Assembly: GCF_009363115.1 (NCBI RefSeq)
Contig: NZ_CP045298.1
Location: forward strand, 1,007,001-1,071,000
Length of the DNA: 64,000 bases
DNA from: Paenibacillus brasilensis
Lineage (GTDB): Bacteria; Bacillota; Bacilli; Paenibacillales; Paenibacillaceae
Direction: 5' to 3'
Shown here: positions 1-8,146 of the stretch, one piece after another
Position numbering within the stretch: position 1 is the stretch's first letter
How the letters are laid out: each line of letters starts with the position of its first letter
Program-made: the position numbers and the translations under genes
The notes under the pieces: generated by a model
What the model saw: the letters and a program-made list of their open reading frames with translations, nothing else
The model's database searches: none
What the model was told of the DNA's origin: nothing

Positions 1-27
1 AGGGCACTCCCTGTCACAGGTTATTCG

Positions 28-200
28 CGTCTCTGTCCTTTTGCCTGAGAGTTTAAGCAGATGTTCTCTGCGGTGCACCTTCGGCGCCCAATTAAGGGTC
101 TCTCCAGAGTTCTGTCCGTTTACGGTCCCGCTTGCTGTAATCAGCCAAGCACCTGAGAGTTTTGCCCCTTCGGTCGGAACTTTCGTTCCATCTCCCGCAA
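28..200 (-). ncRNA. Tandem glycine riboswitch (two aptamers)
   Basis: Read on the minus strand, the stretch holds two copies of the glycine-aptamer core: a GGAGA helix start, a CCGAAGG (or GCCGAAGG) block and the signature AACTCTCAGG. The first aptamer lies about 200-110, the second about 105-28 with the classic AAACTCTCAGGCAAAAGGAC. A short linker joins them, as in known cooperative glycine riboswitches. Transcription runs off the left edge, so the controlled gene, by family habit gcvT or another glycine-cleavage gene, is outside the window. The expression platform is also mostly outside. Confidence 0.95.
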
Positions 201-690
201 ACATCAACCAGACATATGAAATTGTTTTTTATTATACAGAAAACTTTCAGCTTATTACAAGTGAAAAATTTGTGAAGCCCTCTGAGATATATTATTGTAA
301 CTTCCTTTCCTGATGGTGAGTTTAGGATCAATATGAAGGATACATGCTGGCGCTAAAGCATCTCGCTGGACTTCTTTTAGACATTAGAAAAACTCCCATC
401 ATTGTAGCAGTAGAAGTTTTTGTTTTTTCTACTGTTTACTATGATGGGAGCATATCACAACGGCTACGCCGATTATTGTAACGAATTCTGCTCAATATCT
501 CGATGTGCTGAGCACAATGGAAACAGAAGTGAAGCGCGAGGATTACTTATTGACTGTGGTTGTCTAACGTTTAGCTTTAGGACAAAAGAAGTTTTCCATA
601 GGGAAAGTTTCTTTTTTTGTACATCATGAGACAAGTATTACAGCTAAAAATGGAAATATCACTTATTGTAAGTGTGAGATTGTAAAAAAA
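201..690. other. Gene-poor region between riboswitch and thioredoxin-like gene
   Basis: No convincing gene is seen. The stretch carries the riboswitch promoter region near its left side, an imperfect inverted repeat at 393-450, and a short coding-like frame (about 453-567, plus strand, no start codon) that could be a gene relic. The right end must hold the promoter of the gene at 702. Confidence 0.5.
393..450. repeat. Imperfect inverted repeat, about 23-bp arms
   Basis: Arm 393-415 begins CTCCCATCAT and arm 427-450 ends ATGATGGGAG. The outer 10 bp and inner 8 bp (CAGTAGAA/TTCTACTG) pair, with 5-6 unpaired bases between and an 11-nt loop. It has no clear T-run directly after the second arm, so a terminator role is not certain. 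It could be a hairpin RNA or the remnant of a small mobile element. Confidence 0.6.
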
Positions 691-701
691 GGAGGATTTC
701 T

Positions 702-1217
702 GTGAAAAAATCATATATCGCCGGGCTAAGTGTCATTGTTCTGCTTCTCATTGCTATCGCTATTTCAGCTGTAGTGAAATTTCAGGACCTGGAGCAGGTT
801 GTTCAGCAGAAAGACAAAGAAATTCAAGCGAGTAAAAGCAATTACCCCGAAATATATGACCACTTGAATGCGGTTACATTTGATGGCTTTAAAAGCTTGA
901 TTCAGCAGGATCAAAGTGTGTTTGTCTACGTCGGCAGACCTAGCTGTGGTGACTGCAACCGTTTTGAGCCTAAGTTTAACAAGATGGTTGAACAGTATCA
1001 TTTGGGCTCCAAAATTACATTTTTTAATGTTCATAAAATTCATGAAGACAAGCCCCAATGGAATAAATTCAAAGCGGATTACAATGTAAAATACACCCCC
1101 ACGATTGCAGAATTCAAACAGGGCAAGCTGATTGATAAAATAGAATGGACGCCTGAAAGAGACCTCAGTACGGATGCCGTCAAAGAGTGGCTGATTTCTA
1201 AGAAACTTATCTTATAA
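702..1217 (+). CDS. Membrane-anchored thioredoxin-like protein
   Basis: The 171-residue protein starts at GTG 702 behind GGAGG at 691-695. Residues 6-26 form one hydrophobic segment, then a short charged, probably coiled stretch to about 45, then a thioredoxin-like domain. The redox motif is CGDC near residue 84, and a TPTI segment supplies the cis-proline loop typical of the fold. It probably sits on the outer face of the membrane, as do bacteriocin-accessory and other small thioredoxin-fold proteins of Firmicutes. Its partner is unknown. It is a single gene closed by a strong hairpin. Redox function is inferred from the CxxC motif only. Confidence 0.8.
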   Translation: MKKSYIAGLSVIVLLLIAIAISAVVKFQDLEQVVQQKDKEIQASKSNYPEIYDHLNAVTFDGFKSLIQQDQSVFVYVGRPSCGDCNRFEPKFNKMVEQYHLGSKITFFNVHKIHEDKPQWNKFKADYNVKYTPTIAEFKQGKLIDKIEWTPERDLSTDAVKEWLISKKLIL

Positions 1218-1266
1218 GCCTTGTGCTTCGCTAAGCATTACGGTATACAAACAAGCTGTTCATGCG

Positions 1267-1310
1267 AAAAAAAGGTATTCATGCGCCCAAAGCATGAATA
1301 CCTTTTTTTT
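1267..1310. terminator. Bidirectional rho-independent terminator
   Basis: A perfect 11-bp stem GGTATTCATGC/GCATGAATACC is flanked by an A-run on the left and a T-run on the right. It can stop the thioredoxin-like gene on the plus strand and manC on the minus strand, although it lies about 100 bp beyond the manC stop. Confidence 0.9.
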
Positions 1311-1414
1311 GGAAAACATACAAGTATCCACTCAATAAAAATAGGTCTTCCCCCTGTTTTACTACCTTCTCATTACCTGAACATTTACCCCCGAGTCCCT
1401 TATATTGTAAGAAA

Positions 1415-2779
1415 TCATAGGGCATGAGTGTCCATCGGATCGGGAAACTCGTATCGACTAATATCCGTTTCAGATACGATATGTCCGATTTGTGACTCGA
1501 TGAATTCCAAATCTCCCTCTATTGCCCCTATAAAATGCTTTGCACCAGGCTCCACGACGATAACCTCACCGGGGCTGACCGTCTGTGTCACGCCATTGAT
1601 ACATACGCTCCCCATTCCTGAGACGATGGTCCAAACTTCTTTTCGGAAATGATGTTCATGATAGCTGATAAATCTCCCAGCCGAAATGACGACTCGTTTG
1701 GTCACTGTCTGCAGTCCACTTGCCGCCTGTTGATGAGATAATACAGTTTGCTTTCCCCAGAAGCGCTCTTCAAAACGCGGACCGATTTCAATTTCTGCCA
1801 CCATATCCTTAATGCCTGTAGAAGATTGTCGATCTGTAACCAGTACGCCATCCGGCCCGGCAACAACGATAATGTCTGGAACATTCCAGATGCTGACCGG
1901 AATCTCCAATTCATTGATAATATGCGATTCATGTGAAGCTTCCGAAATATAGCCAGGCCCGCTCAGCTCTGAGCTCATCTCCCGTACCAACGAATCCCAG
2001 GTGCCCAAATCCCTCCACTCTCCATGGTATGGAAGCACAGAGAGCTTACGTGTCTGCTCTACTACTGCAATATCGAAGCTCGTTTTGGGCAAGTCTGCAT
2101 AATTTGTCGAAAGAGATTCATAGTCTGCTGGCAACCCCTTTTGCTCCAGTATATCCAACAAAAAACCAAGTCTGAAAGCAAACACCCCGCAATTCCATAA
2201 GGCCCCTTCACGGATCAACGCTTCCGAACGAATGAGATCCGGCTTTTCTACAAATGAGCTAACTCTATAAAATGGCTGGTCAAGCGCAGGAGATGACGAA
2301 GGTACAATATACCCGTATTTATCTGAAGGCTCGGTCGGAGCCGCTCCCATCAGTGCGATATCACTACCCGACTGCTCTAAAACAGCAGGAAGTCTGCGCA
2401 GATGCTCAAAAAATTCATCTCCCGCATATCCGTCCACTGGCATGATCCCTACGATCTCGTCGCGTGAGGCACCTGCAACGTTATGCAAGTAGGCCGTAGC
2501 CAGTGAAATGGCTGGAAAGGTATCGCGCTGAGCGGGTTCCTCTATAACCACAGCATCTCCGCCAATTTGACCCCGGATCAGCTCAGCCTGAGCCCCGCTC
2601 GTTGAAAAATAGGCCTCATCAGCCAAATTCGCTTCATCTAATTGTCGCCATACCCGTTGCAGCATGCTTTCAGGCCGCTCGTCATGGCGCAGAATGGAAA
2701 GAAACTGCTTGGGACGGTTCACATTGGATAAGGGCCAAAGGCGCTTACCTGAACCTCCGGATAATAAAATCATTCGCAA
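1415..2779 (-). CDS. manC: Mannose-1-phosphate guanylyltransferase, PMI-fused type
   Basis: About 454 residues. It makes GDP-mannose from mannose-1-phosphate and GTP. The N-terminus has the pyrophosphorylase signature SGGSGKRLWPLSN, FVEKP near the middle binds the sugar phosphate, and the last ~110 residues form the cupin domain (HEHHFRKEVW, PGEVIVVEPGAKH) found in type II phosphomannose isomerase/GMP enzymes. The frame opens at GTG 2788, but AAGGTGG lies over that codon. TTG 2779 gives the family-like start MRMILLSGG at good spacing; ATG 2773 is also possible. It is divergent from a response regulator and borders the glycan locus, so GDP-mannose is probably a donor for it. Confidence 0.9.
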   Translation of the reverse strand: MRMILLSGGSGKRLWPLSNVNRPKQFLSILRHDERPESMLQRVWRQLDEANLADEAYFSTSGAQAELIRGQIGGDAVVIEEPAQRDTFPAISLATAYLHNVAGASRDEIVGIMPVDGYAGDEFFEHLRRLPAVLEQSGSDIALMGAAPTEPSDKYGYIVPSSSPALDQPFYRVSSFVEKPDLIRSEALIREGALWNCGVFAFRLGFLLDILEQKGLPADYESLSTNYADLPKTSFDIAVVEQTRKLSVLPYHGEWRDLGTWDSLVREMSSELSGPGYISEASHESHIINELEIPVSIWNVPDIIVVAGPDGVLVTDRQSSTGIKDMVAEIEIGPRFEERFWGKQTVLSHQQAASGLQTVTKRVVISAGRFISYHEHHFRKEVWTIVSGMGSVCINGVTQTVSPGEVIVVEPGAKHFIGAIEGDLEFIESQIGHIVSETDISRYEFPDPMDTHAL

Positions 2780-2853
2780 AGATGCCACCTTCTTTCTCTA
2801 AATTAAAATTTTTTCTTCTAATTAGGACTGTTTGTTTTTCGTGTTTCTGCCGA

Positions 2854-2869
2854 ATACATAAGTATGTAT
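2854..2869. promoter_or_regulatory. Inverted repeat in divergent manC / regulator promoter region
   Basis: ATACATA-AG-TATGTAT is a 7-bp inverted repeat centred between the two divergent starts (2779 and 2934). The position fits an operator or an overlapping promoter element. The binder is unknown; the adjacent OmpR-type regulator is one candidate, although such proteins usually prefer direct repeats. Confidence 0.4.
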
Positions 2870-2933
2870 TATCGTGGCAAATACATGATTATGCAATGTT
2901 ATTGTATCTTTGTCTATACAGGAGATGTCAGTT

Positions 2934-3629
2934 ATGCCCATAAAAATACTTATTATTGAAGATCAAGAAAGTTTGGCAGATATGATTGCTCTTCACCTTC
3001 AGGAGGAAGGTTATCATACCGAGCTTATCTATGATTGTAAACTTTCCATTCCTACACTTATGCGTTTTAAGCCGGATGTTATTGTGACCGATCTGATGTT
3101 TGGCGGTAGAGTTGAATGCGCACTGATCGGTCAGATCCGTCAATTTACAACGGTTCCTATGCTAGTAATCTCTAATAACACCTTGCTGAATATAAGAATA
3201 AAAGCTCTGGAGGACGGCGCGGATGACTTTTTATGCAAGCCCTTCAGTCTAAGAGAGTTAAATGCACGCATCAAAGCCTTACTGCGTCGCAGCGGCAGCA
3301 ATATGCTTACCGAATCGCAAACGGTAATCCAAAAGATTAAAAAGGTAAGGGTTTGGGTAAATGATTACCGTCATAGCCTGTTAGTCGATGACCAAGAAAT
3401 TGAAGTTACTCAAATCGAATTTTCCATTATAAAAGAGATGTCCTCCAATCCAGGGAAAGTCTTTACCCGCAGCGAGCTGATGGATCGGATCAAAGGTGGT
3501 GATGGCGCTTATCTGGATCGTACCATCGACGTACATATTTCCAGCCTTCGCAAAAAAATAGAACGTGACCCTAAAAATCCTCAGCATATCCGCACAGTCT
3601 GGGGCAGAGGCTACAAATACGAAATTTAG
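2934..3629 (+). CDS. OmpR/PhoB-family response regulator
   Basis: 231 residues from ATG 2934, which has GGAG at 2921-2924; a longer TTG start at 2910 lacks a site. Residues 1-118 are a receiver with the acidic pair E9-D10, phospho-acceptor D53 (VTDLM) and the lysine of CKPF. Residues 135-231 are a winged-helix Trans_reg_C domain ending in VWGRGYKYEI, with the RTIDVHISSLRKK recognition helix. It is a DNA-binding regulator. There is no cognate kinase beside it on the same strand, but a membrane kinase lies 5 kb away in the same locus. It converges with the giant membrane protein, with only 41 bp between the stops. Confidence 0.92.
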   Translation: MPIKILIIEDQESLADMIALHLQEEGYHTELIYDCKLSIPTLMRFKPDVIVTDLMFGGRVECALIGQIRQFTTVPMLVISNNTLLNIRIKALEDGADDFLCKPFSLRELNARIKALLRRSGSNMLTESQTVIQKIKKVRVWVNDYRHSLLVDDQEIEVTQIEFSIIKEMSSNPGKVFTRSELMDRIKGGDGAYLDRTIDVHISSLRKKIERDPKNPQHIRTVWGRGYKYEI

Positions 3630-3670
3630 CCGTATCATGCAACCCAGTCCCCACCTGAGCAGCTTGCTTC

Positions 3671-6600
3671 TTATGGAAGCTTTCGCTTTTTCCATCGCCG
3701 ATAAGGAAGAAAACAAGCTGCTCCACCGAGTATCCCGATGAAGAACAGTACCCACCCGAAACGATAAGCCGAAGCCAAAATAACGACAACCTTTCCGTTT
3801 CCGTTGCCACTGGTAATGAATCCGGTAGTCACGCCGTTCACAGACAGACGGGCACGCTGATGTTCGCTTCCCAGCCTAAACTCCCAAAGCGGGTTGGGTG
3901 ACTCGGTCTCCCGGATCAGCACCTCCTGATGCGTCGGGTTATATAGCGTAAAGCTGCGTTCCATGGAGTTTTCACGAGTAGCCTGAATACTTTCTGAAGC
4001 ATGTGGCGCAACAAAAAAGGTTTCCATATCCGTTCCCTCAAACAACATAAATTGATCCACTGTAATCATTGCTCGATAAGGGATGATGGAGTAGTTCTTC
4101 ATTTGAAACAAGCCTGACTGCTTCTTATTCGCATGTGCCAAAATCTGAAACTGCATAAAGGCGGTCTCTGCCGGAGCCTTCACAATCTGATCATAATGAT
4201 TCCATTGCTCCTTATCCCTCTCCTCCACCTCGTCAATATAGGAGGTTTGGAGAATTTGGGAGGCTTTATTCAAAAAAATGACCTTCATATGCCGACTTCC
4301 AATTTGCTCTGACCGCGCATCCAACTGCACGGCATACTCTTGTAGTGGCTCAGCCTTCATTTTCCGGGACGCATAAATATTCCAGTCACAGGAATAGCTT
4401 GGTGCATAACGTATGGATAGCCCCTTGGCTGACAAAGCCAGATTCGTCTGTCCAGGCCGAATATCCGCCACACAGCCTACATCGGTACTTAAGGATTCCG
4501 TCGTATCCTCCTCAGGTATCATGGTCACTTCCTGCCCAGCCATCCGATGAATATCATTAAAGCTGCTCAAAGACGGAACCTGACTGTCCAGCACAAGTGT
4601 TAAGCGGTACTTCCCCTTGGGTAAGAATAGATTCCTAAATTCTACTCGTCCGTATTCGTTCAGCAGACCGGGGACATGAATGATTTGTTTGGGGAAACCA
4701 TCCTGATTGGGCACCGTCTCAATAACCTGATTTTCGAATGAAGAGATGGTGGGCAATCGCTTATACGCCTCACCTGTACGAATCGTTCGTGTCAGCACCT
4801 CTCCTGTCTCTTGGTTCGTCCATTTCATCGTCAGCGCCCCATGATACCCGGAGGGTAAATCAGCCAGAATAGCTGTGGAGTAAGTGCCTGTTTTGGCGAC
4901 TTCTACATTCCTGCTTAATGAACCTTTCTGAAAACTGATACCCCGCCCCATACTGAGTCGTGGTAGAGCGCGTTCTGTCTGCACATTCCCTTCGACATTA
5001 AAATCGTTCTCTGCCTCCAAGGTGAAAAAGAGCTTGCCCCGCTTCAACGCCTGCTCTATCGGAAAAGATAGCTTATCCAGCTGATCTGTGGGTATAATCG
5101 CAAATTGATTGACCGCATTAAAGCCTTGCAGGTTAGTAACCGTGATCGGGGTATCCCCTTTGGGGAAGGCATGCTCTCCCAGATCAACCCATTGGAATTG
5201 GTTCAAGCCCTCATCCTCTGTTTTAATGTTAGCCACTCCGTCCGGCAGTGTGACTTGCAATTTTCCGCCTGCCTTATTCATAAACACTCTGGCATACACA
5301 TGCGAGGCTTGCGGTTGATTCAGCTTTTTATGCATTGTAAATGAGTTGGGCTTGCTGTATTTGCCCAAATCACGTAGCTGGATATCATGAATCCACCAGT
5401 AATTTTTTTGCTGCGGACGTTGCAGGGTTAGCAAATCCATTCGCATCCAATAGCTGCCGGGTGGCGACACATATTCCCCGTAAAATTTTACACCGTCAAA
5501 ATTATATCCCTCTGAAGGCGCCACGACATAGCTAACCCCCAGCTCACGCATTTGCTTATCGTAAAACCGCATTTTTACATGCATTTTGTTCGTCCCGCGG
5601 CCGGAAACAGTGATTTGGAACTGATACGGATTATTTTCCTTGGCTTCCAGCAACCCGGATTTGGCGACCTGCCATATATTGCTCGGATCTCCCTTCATAA
5701 TCTCACCGTGCAGTGTCGGTACATCATTCAATTCCTCACGGGGATTAGCCTGCACACTGAATAACTGCGGATTATCCGGCTTGAAAAAGGTTTCGGTCTT
5801 CAGCATAGAGTCAAAATCCACGACCGTGTTCCCCTCGATGCTGCTCATCTGATAAGGAGCCACATCCAGCTTTTTACTGGCAAAGGTGACCGCAATCCCT
5901 GCATCCATTTCCATATCGAACGGAAAGTTTCGTATCCCTTGGGAGGATAAATACCACAGCCAGTCGTTGGTCGAGGCAAAGGTTTTGGACCATTTCAAAA
6001 AAGCATTGCCATCCTCAATCGCATCAAAAGGCCGCAAGTAATCCTCTGCCGGAAGCTGAGACAACAGCAAATCATTAAAGGAGGCCGCTTCTACATAATC
6101 CCCTTTGTTGACTGTCTGAATGGTGTTTAGCTCTGGCTTTAACGCACTGAATAATACCCCGAAGCGACTAAAATCAAAGCCAGGCAGATGACTGTAGCTC
6201 TCCAATCGGCTAAACCCGTAAGGTGTCACAATTTTACTCGCCAGGATGTTCATATAGGGCGGTGCCTGATCCAGATTAAATATGGAAAAGATCCCGTTTT
6301 TATAGGTGCGTTTCAGCCCTGTCTGACCTTCCAGCTGAGACAGATGAAAATCCTGACGCTTCTCCTGCCCCACATATTCATCATGGTAGACCAACTGGTT
6401 AACCCCAAAGGTAGAGAACAGCCAGCCTAACCGGGAGCTCAGCCCATTGTCCATGACATACTGCAGAAAATTGATATAGTATGTAATCCCGGGATCATTT
6501 CCCTCATGATGGAAGATGGTGTTTTTAGGAGAAGAGTACACCTGGAAATCTCCGGTCGCCTTCTCGTTTGCAGTCTTCCCTTTATTCCATTTGGGCGTGG

Positions 6601-8098
6601 CTACTCCGTTATAGCTTTGAATCATATTATCGGCAATCGGAAAATACAATGCCTTACTGTCAAAACGATCCGGGTCGGTCAGCTTTTCAGCCATTTGGCT
6701 ATAATCCTTTGGCACTTGCACCGGCTTGTAATACCCCTCAATGAACTGGGTTCGCAGGGGAGCAAAATATACCCCCAGACACAAGACGACGATAACCATC
6801 GCCAGCTTTTTATACACACGCTGCAACGGAGATGAACCGAACCATTCCATAAACTGAATCACGCCAAAGGTCAGCAGCACCCCAAAGTTAAGAGCGATTA
6901 GACCAATAAATTTGTTGGGGTCACGGAAAACCGAACCAATCACAGGCGTTTTCGTAACCAAAATGACGAACCATTGGGCAATGGATGGGAACGTCGTCCC
7001 GGTAGCTGCGACCAGAAACAGCACCGTAAGCAATGAAAAAATCAAAATGATCGGATTTTTATGTGAACGAGTCACCATCGCATAACCGATCAATAGCAGC
7101 AAAAATCCCCCTCCGACATAAAATAGGGCAGGCAGTGAGGAAAAGGAAAACATAGGCCACCAATAGCTCAATAAATAACCCACATTATCTAAACTGCTGT
7201 TACGGCTGAACAGAGACAACGTATCCACGACGTTGATATTGTGCTGAGACGCTTGAGCGTCCATCAGCATGCTACCGACATACAGGGACAGCCAATAAAA
7301 GCTGAGTAGTCCAAAAAATACGCCAAAAATAATCCCTTTACGCAAAAAATTGCCGTATAACGGCTGTAAATAGGTGCGTCCGGCCTTACGGTGGGTCCAG
7401 GTCAGCTTGATCAACAGCAGCATGGTGAACAAGCCCAAATAAATCATGCCGAAGAAAAAATAATGAATGGCCGCAGCACTAACGGTGAATACCGCAGCCA
7501 ACAGGAACAGGTCGATCCAGTTCCGCTGATACAGCTTGTGGGGATGATAGTTTTTAATTTGTTGAATTTGAAATTTGGGATCAACTGCACTGAAAAAGAA
7601 TCTCAGCATTAGCGGAAACAAGCTATATCCACAGAGCAGATAAATATGCTGGATGCGGAAAATAACCCACGGATTCAGTGCATAAAACAACGAGCCGACC
7701 ATAATGGCAAAAATACGGGTTTTTGTAAATCTCGGTGAATAATACACACTGACCAGCCGCTTGGCAAAGGCATACATCGAGAACGCCGAAGTAAATAACA
7801 GACCCGTGATAAAAGATTTCAGCAAGACCGGCCCGCTCTCGTCAAATAACAGTGAAAGTCCATAGAAGGGCAAAATATACAGGATACGTGGAGCATTGAA
7901 CAAGGTCGAGGTAGACCATCGTTCGTTCCATACCCCCGTTATTTCCTCCAGATACCGATGAGAGGTGGCTCCAAAGGCAATGTCACTAAACACAATTTGC
8001 CCTGGTCCATAGATGGGAGCAAGATATGCAACAATGGCAATCAGCATCAACATCATTGCCGCCATATCATAGCGATAGCGAAATATCCATTTTTTCAT
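3671..8098 (-). CDS. Giant AftD/YfhO-like GT-C membrane protein
   Basis: 1475 residues. The first ~470 hold about a dozen hydrophobic segments with an early acidic loop (GQIVFSDIAFG), the layout of GT-C enzymes that use lipid-linked sugars. Residues ~480-1420 are soluble and probably outside the cell, rich in beta-strand patterns that look like jelly-roll or carbohydrate-binding modules. A last membrane helix is near 1440-1462, followed by the basic tail RRWKKRKLP. The architecture recalls actinobacterial AftD arabinofuranosyltransferases (GT-C plus CBM modules) and YfhO proteins, but substrate and reaction are unknown. ATG 8098 follows AGAGGGGG. It lies downstream of the kinase gene, 48 bp apart, probably in one transcript. 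Confidence 0.75.
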   Translation of the reverse strand: MKKWIFRYRYDMAAMMLMLIAIVAYLAPIYGPGQIVFSDIAFGATSHRYLEEITGVWNERWSTSTLFNAPRILYILPFYGLSLLFDESGPVLLKSFITGLLFTSAFSMYAFAKRLVSVYYSPRFTKTRIFAIMVGSLFYALNPWVIFRIQHIYLLCGYSLFPLMLRFFFSAVDPKFQIQQIKNYHPHKLYQRNWIDLFLLAAVFTVSAAAIHYFFFGMIYLGLFTMLLLIKLTWTHRKAGRTYLQPLYGNFLRKGIIFGVFFGLLSFYWLSLYVGSMLMDAQASQHNINVVDTLSLFSRNSSLDNVGYLLSYWWPMFSFSSLPALFYVGGGFLLLLIGYAMVTRSHKNPIILIFSLLTVLFLVAATGTTFPSIAQWFVILVTKTPVIGSVFRDPNKFIGLIALNFGVLLTFGVIQFMEWFGSSPLQRVYKKLAMVIVVLCLGVYFAPLRTQFIEGYYKPVQVPKDYSQMAEKLTDPDRFDSKALYFPIADNMIQSYNGVATPKWNKGKTANEKATGDFQVYSSPKNTIFHHEGNDPGITYYINFLQYVMDNGLSSRLGWLFSTFGVNQLVYHDEYVGQEKRQDFHLSQLEGQTGLKRTYKNGIFSIFNLDQAPPYMNILASKIVTPYGFSRLESYSHLPGFDFSRFGVLFSALKPELNTIQTVNKGDYVEAASFNDLLLSQLPAEDYLRPFDAIEDGNAFLKWSKTFASTNDWLWYLSSQGIRNFPFDMEMDAGIAVTFASKKLDVAPYQMSSIEGNTVVDFDSMLKTETFFKPDNPQLFSVQANPREELNDVPTLHGEIMKGDPSNIWQVAKSGLLEAKENNPYQFQITVSGRGTNKMHVKMRFYDKQMRELGVSYVVAPSEGYNFDGVKFYGEYVSPPGSYWMRMDLLTLQRPQQKNYWWIHDIQLRDLGKYSKPNSFTMHKKLNQPQASHVYARVFMNKAGGKLQVTLPDGVANIKTEDEGLNQFQWVDLGEHAFPKGDTPITVTNLQGFNAVNQFAIIPTDQLDKLSFPIEQALKRGKLFFTLEAENDFNVEGNVQTERALPRLSMGRGISFQKGSLSRNVEVAKTGTYSTAILADLPSGYHGALTMKWTNQETGEVLTRTIRTGEAYKRLPTISSFENQVIETVPNQDGFPKQIIHVPGLLNEYGRVEFRNLFLPKGKYRLTLVLDSQVPSLSSFNDIHRMAGQEVTMIPEEDTTESLSTDVGCVADIRPGQTNLALSAKGLSIRYAPSYSCDWNIYASRKMKAEPLQEYAVQLDARSEQIGSRHMKVIFLNKASQILQTSYIDEVEERDKEQWNHYDQIVKAPAETAFMQFQILAHANKKQSGLFQMKNYSIIPYRAMITVDQFMLFEGTDMETFFVAPHASESIQATRENSMERSFTLYNPTHQEVLIRETESPNPLWEFRLGSEHQRARLSVNGVTTGFITSGNGNGKVVVILASAYRFGWVLFFIGILGGAACFLPYRRWKKRKLP

Positions 8099-8146
8099 GC
8101 TCAGCCCCCTCTCTTGAACTTCTCGTTATCTGTCGGTTATCTTTGG

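Noticed and set aside
41..331. Open frames on both strands over the glycine riboswitch
   Set aside because: They coincide with the highly conserved aptamer RNA and have no ribosome sites.
420..629. 69-codon frame, and a start-less frame 453-567, right of the inverted repeat
   Set aside because: No ribosome site, no family pattern; the second looks coding-like (TPIIVTNSAQYLDVLSTMET) but has no start and is too short to name.
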